In this document: in pieces, positions 7,113-9,512 of the stretch
How positions within the stretch are numbered: the first letter of the stretch is position 1
Layout of the letters: the number at the start of each line of letters is the position of its first letter
DNA from: Deltaproteobacteria bacterium
Lineage (GTDB): Bacteria; SAR324; JACQKK01
DNA: 9,512 nt
Direction: 5' to 3'
Assembly: GCA_029879595.1 (NCBI GenBank)
Contig: JAOUPZ010000101.1
Span: 1-9,512 of the forward strand
The notes under the pieces: model-generated
What the model was told of the DNA's origin: nothing
Databases searched by the model: none
Seen by the model: only the letters and a program-made list of their open reading frames with translations
Translations under genes and position numbers: made by a program

Positions 7113-7475
7113 ACCTTAATCTTCTTTTTACACGCGTGGTTAGTGGGCTGGATCAAATTAAGATCCAATGAAAGTAAGTTTGCGCCTAGCATTATTTTGA
7201 TGCATCCAGTGGTGTCAGGTGTGAGTTTGATACCGGTGTTGCATTGATGGCAGCGCGTAAGTTGATGGGGAAGGCAGGAACGTAAATATTGCGATGTTTT
7301 CCTGGCTGCCTCCTGCGATAAATGGCAGTTTAGGCAAGAACAGCCCTTGATAAACAGGGCCAGCGGCCAAGGAACCGCCCGGCACAGCCGGAATGGTTGG
7401 AAAACAATACGGAAAGCCATAAAAGTTTTCACGACCAGATCATTTAATACTGATTTTACAACCGGAAAAAGACTG
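7113..7475 (+). other. Intergenic region / probable leader of the cytochrome operon
   Basis: This stretch holds the promoter for the cytochrome gene but no gene was recognised. An in-frame TTG at 7347 would extend the cytochrome by 43 residues, but that extension looks like translated non-coding DNA and would bury the membrane anchor. Visible structure: TGGATC/GATCCA arms at 7149-7154 and 7162-7167; a possible two-part stem at 7249-7310 (GGCAGC with GCTGCC, and CAGGAA with TTCCTG); and GCCCT/AGGGC arms at 7343-7347 and 7356-7360. No known riboswitch or sigma-54 promoter was recognised. Confidence 0.55.
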
Positions 7476-8108
7476 ATGAGAAATACCGGAATAACACAAC
7501 GCATCATTATCATCAGCACTGTCGGCTTGGCCGTTTTGCTGGGGATGACCTTTTTTGTGTTTAAAACCCAAGGGGCGGGCGTTCAGCAGCCGATAGCCTA
7601 TAACCATCAGGCTCATGTAAAGAAAAAAGGCGAGCCCTGCCAGACCTGCCACCGCTATTTTGAAGAACGGGATGTGGCCGGAAGGCCCGTCATGGCAACC
7701 TGCATTGAATGCCATACCAACCCGGTGACCAAGAGCAAGGAGGAGGAAAAACTCCGCCAGATGGCCGAGCAGCAGCAGGAACTGGCCTGGACCAGAGTTA
7801 CCGTGATGCCCGATCATGTGAGGTTTTCCCACATGCGCCACGTCAAGGTCGGACGGATCGACTGTTCGGTTTGTCATGGCGATATGGGAGAGTTGACTAC
7901 ACCTCCCACCAAGCCCAACATTCTGATAAACATGAACTTCTGTCTGGACTGCCACCGCGCACCCAACGAAAAAATAACCAAGGTTTATGTGAAACCTGTC
8001 AAAAAAGACAAGGACGCCGAACCTGAAAAGGCTCCCGAAAAGCCTACGGTTATCAAGAAGAGAAACTACGAACCTGTCACCACCGATTGCATCGCCTGTC
8101 ACCGCTAG
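7476..8108 (+). CDS. Membrane-anchored pentaheme cytochrome c (QrcA/ActA-like)
   Basis: A 210-residue electron-transfer protein. An uncleaved N-terminal membrane helix (about residues 9-29) leaves the rest in the periplasm. Five CXXCH heme sites are visible: CQTCH 55-59, CIECH 76-80, CSVCH 130-134, CLDCH 156-160 and CIACH 205-209. Free histidines in AYNHQAH (44, 47), PDHVRFSHMRH (114, 119, 122) can supply sixth ligands, as in cytochrome c3/c7 folds. The paired patterns NHQAH and FSHMRH, the membrane anchor and the following molybdopterin-family gene resemble QrcA of the Desulfovibrio quinone reductase complex (six hemes) and ActA of alternative complex III (five hemes). A Lys/Pro-rich segment (about 173-196) separates heme 5 from the rest, and the protein ends one residue after it. 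The ATG at 7476 was chosen because it directly precedes the anchor, with a weak purine-rich site (GGAAAAAG) upstream. The next gene begins 46 bases downstream, so they are likely co-transcribed. Confidence 0.87.
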   Translation: MRNTGITQRIIIISTVGLAVLLGMTFFVFKTQGAGVQQPIAYNHQAHVKKKGEPCQTCHRYFEERDVAGRPVMATCIECHTNPVTKSKEEEKLRQMAEQQQELAWTRVTVMPDHVRFSHMRHVKVGRIDCSVCHGDMGELTTPPTKPNILINMNFCLDCHRAPNEKITKVYVKPVKKDKDAEPEKAPEKPTVIKKRNYEPVTTDCIACHR

Positions 8109-8154
8109 GAACGCTGGCGGCTGTTTAACTCTGGCAATGAGATATGGATACCCA

Positions 8155-9512
8155 ATGAAGATAAGCAGACGAAAATTCATAGCTTCGGTTGGCGGAGCCG
8201 CCGCCGGCGCCGCGGCGTTTGGCGGGTTCGCCCAGACACCGCAAGACACCAAGAATATACTCAAGGCATGGGCGCTTCAACAGGAACAGTGGAGCCCCTC
8301 CATCTGCCAGCAGTGTCCGGGCGGTTGCGGAATGCTGGTGCGGGTGGTTGATGGCGAAGTCGTTCAGCTTGCCGGCAACCCACTGCACCCTATCAACAGG
8401 GGCGGCCTTTGCATGAAGGGCGTTTCCTCGACCCAGGTGCTGTACGATCCCGACCGCATCAAGTCCCCCCTGGCCCGCGAGGGGAACAGGGGCGAGGGCA
8501 AGTGGAAGGCCATCAGCTGGGATGAGGCCCTGCAGAAGCTCACAGCGAATCTCTCCCAACTGCGTTCTGAAGGAAAGGCGCACACGGTGGGACTCCTGGG
8601 CGGACAATACCGGGGACTGAGGGATGAGATATTCCAGCGCTTCTGTGAGGCCTACGGCACCCCTAATTACATGAGGCTGCGCAGCATGAAGCCGGAGCAG
8701 GAGCAAAGCACCTTCCGCTTCATGCAGGGCCATGACAGGCCCCTCACCTATGATCTGCAGAACAGCCGTTTTGTACTCTCTTTTGGTGTCAACCTGTTGG
8801 AAGGCTGGTCCTCACCGGTCAGTCAGCAACTGGCCCATGGCAAGCAGAGAGCCGGTGATATGGGGCAGCGCGGAAAACTGGCGCAGGTCGATCCACGCTA
8901 TTCGGTAACAGCCGCCAAGGCCGACTACTGGCTGCCTGTCAAACCCGGCACCGATGCCGCCCTGGCCCTGGGTCTGGCCAATGTGATCATCCAGGAATCG
9001 CTGGAAGACCGCGAGTTCATCCGTGACAAGACGTATGGATACGATGATTTCAAAACCCCGGACGGCAAGGTCCATATGGGGTTCAAGAGGATGGTGCTGG
9101 AAAATTATCATCCGGAGGAGGTTTCCCGGATCACCGGCATCCCCGTGGAAAAAATATTCCAGGTGGCGCGCGCCTTCGCCCGCAGCAGGCCGGCGGTAGC
9201 CATCGGAGAGCGCGGGCCTTCGTTCCACGCCAACGACTTTTATACCCGCATGGCCATTCACAGCCTCAATGCGCTGGTGGGGGCCATCGGAATCAAGGGC
9301 GGCGTGGTTGTCCAGGGCAAAGTGCCGCTGGCACCCTGGGCTCAGCTGGAACTTGATGATGCGGCTCAGGCGGGTCTCGCCAAGGGACGCATTGACCAGT
9401 CCAGCGACAACGATTATCTGGCCACCGACAGCCCGGCGAAAAAGCTGCTGGAAAATATTGAGAAAGGCAGCCCGTACCAACTGTCCACACTGCTGGTCTA
9501 TCACACCAATCC
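8155..9512 (+). CDS. Tat-exported molybdopterin oxidoreductase catalytic-type subunit, 3' partial
   Basis: The first 452 residues of a DMSO-reductase-superfamily (complex iron-sulfur molybdoenzyme) subunit; the frame is open to the window end. It starts with a twin-arginine signal (ISRRKFIASVGG followed by an Ala/Gly stretch), so it is exported folded. A [4Fe-4S] site follows: Cys51, Cys54, Cys58 and Cys86 (CX2CX3CX27C, in ICQQCPGGCG and GLCMKG). Pterin-binding landmarks include VLSFGVNLLEGWSSP (about 206-220), QVDPRYSVTAAKAD and PGTDAALAL (264-272). Where many relatives carry the Cys or Sec metal ligand, after the AYGTPNY segment, this one reads LRSMKPEQ; no Cys is there, and Ser177 is the nearest possible ligand. 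Substrate cannot be told. The cytochrome partner suggests a quinone-linked complex like Qrc or ACIII. The ATG at 8155 begins the Tat signal; an in-frame ATG at 8137 would add six residues, and neither has a strong ribosome site. Confidence 0.92.
   Translation, partial: MKISRRKFIASVGGAAAGAAAFGGFAQTPQDTKNILKAWALQQEQWSPSICQQCPGGCGMLVRVVDGEVVQLAGNPLHPINRGGLCMKGVSSTQVLYDPDRIKSPLAREGNRGEGKWKAISWDEALQKLTANLSQLRSEGKAHTVGLLGGQYRGLRDEIFQRFCEAYGTPNYMRLRSMKPEQEQSTFRFMQGHDRPLTYDLQNSRFVLSFGVNLLEGWSSPVSQQLAHGKQRAGDMGQRGKLAQVDPRYSVTAAKADYWLPVKPGTDAALALGLANVIIQESLEDREFIRDKTYGYDDFKTPDGKVHMGFKRMVLENYHPEEVSRITGIPVEKIFQVARAFARSRPAVAIGERGPSFHANDFYTRMAIHSLNALVGAIGIKGGVVVQGKVPLAPWAQLELDDAAQAGLAKGRIDQSSDNDYLATDSPAKKLLENIEKGSPYQLSTLLVYHTN

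Noticed and set aside
7347..7475. N-terminal extension of the cytochrome from a TTG at 7347
   Set aside because: The extra 43 residues have no family features and would put the membrane anchor in the interior; the ATG at 7476 gives a normal N-terminal anchor.

Overview
The window reads as part of a chromosome of a Gram-negative, respiring bacterium with a periplasm and many c-type cytochromes. The mix of a PAS/hybrid kinase with an HD-GYP regulator, cytochrome cd1 proteins, and a membrane-anchored multiheme cytochrome paired with a Tat-exported molybdopterin enzyme fits Desulfobacterota (former Deltaproteobacteria) or a similar anaerobic/denitrifying lineage. That placement is inference from gene content; no marker gene in the window fixes it.

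Layout. (1) Bases 1-3089, plus strand: a signalling pair. The first gene is a hybrid sensor kinase (PAS - HisKA - HATPase - REC - Hpt) cut off at its 5' end by the window edge. The second, overlapping or abutting it, is a response regulator with a REC domain and a complete HD-GYP c-di-GMP phosphodiesterase domain. (2) Bases 3125-4579, minus strand, convergent with the signalling pair: a cytochrome c plus d1-propeller protein of the NirN type. (3) Bases 4580-5366: a long divergent intergenic region with no convincing gene but several palindromes, including a perfect 10-bp inverted repeat, a CRP/FNR-like site, and an octamer present on both sides. (4) Bases 5367-7037, plus strand: a cytochrome cd1 nitrite reductase (NirS) with all heme-ligand and active-site histidines that can be recognised, an unusual lipoprotein-type signal, and a strong hairpin terminator. 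(5) Bases 7113-7475: a second non-coding stretch. (6) Bases 7476-9512, plus strand: a pentaheme, membrane-anchored cytochrome c of the QrcA/ActA kind, followed by a Tat-exported molybdopterin oxidoreductase that runs off the window.

How they may work together. NirS would reduce nitrite to nitric oxide in the periplasm. NirN would finish or deliver heme d1 for it; the other heme d1 synthesis genes (nirE, nirJ, nirD/L/G/H) are not in the window. The cytochrome/molybdoenzyme pair looks like the start of a quinone-linked periplasmic redox complex (compare Qrc and alternative complex III), whose FeS and NrfD-like membrane subunits would be expected just downstream. Whether this complex exchanges electrons with NirS, and whether the kinase/HD-GYP pair controls any of it, is inferred only from adjacency.
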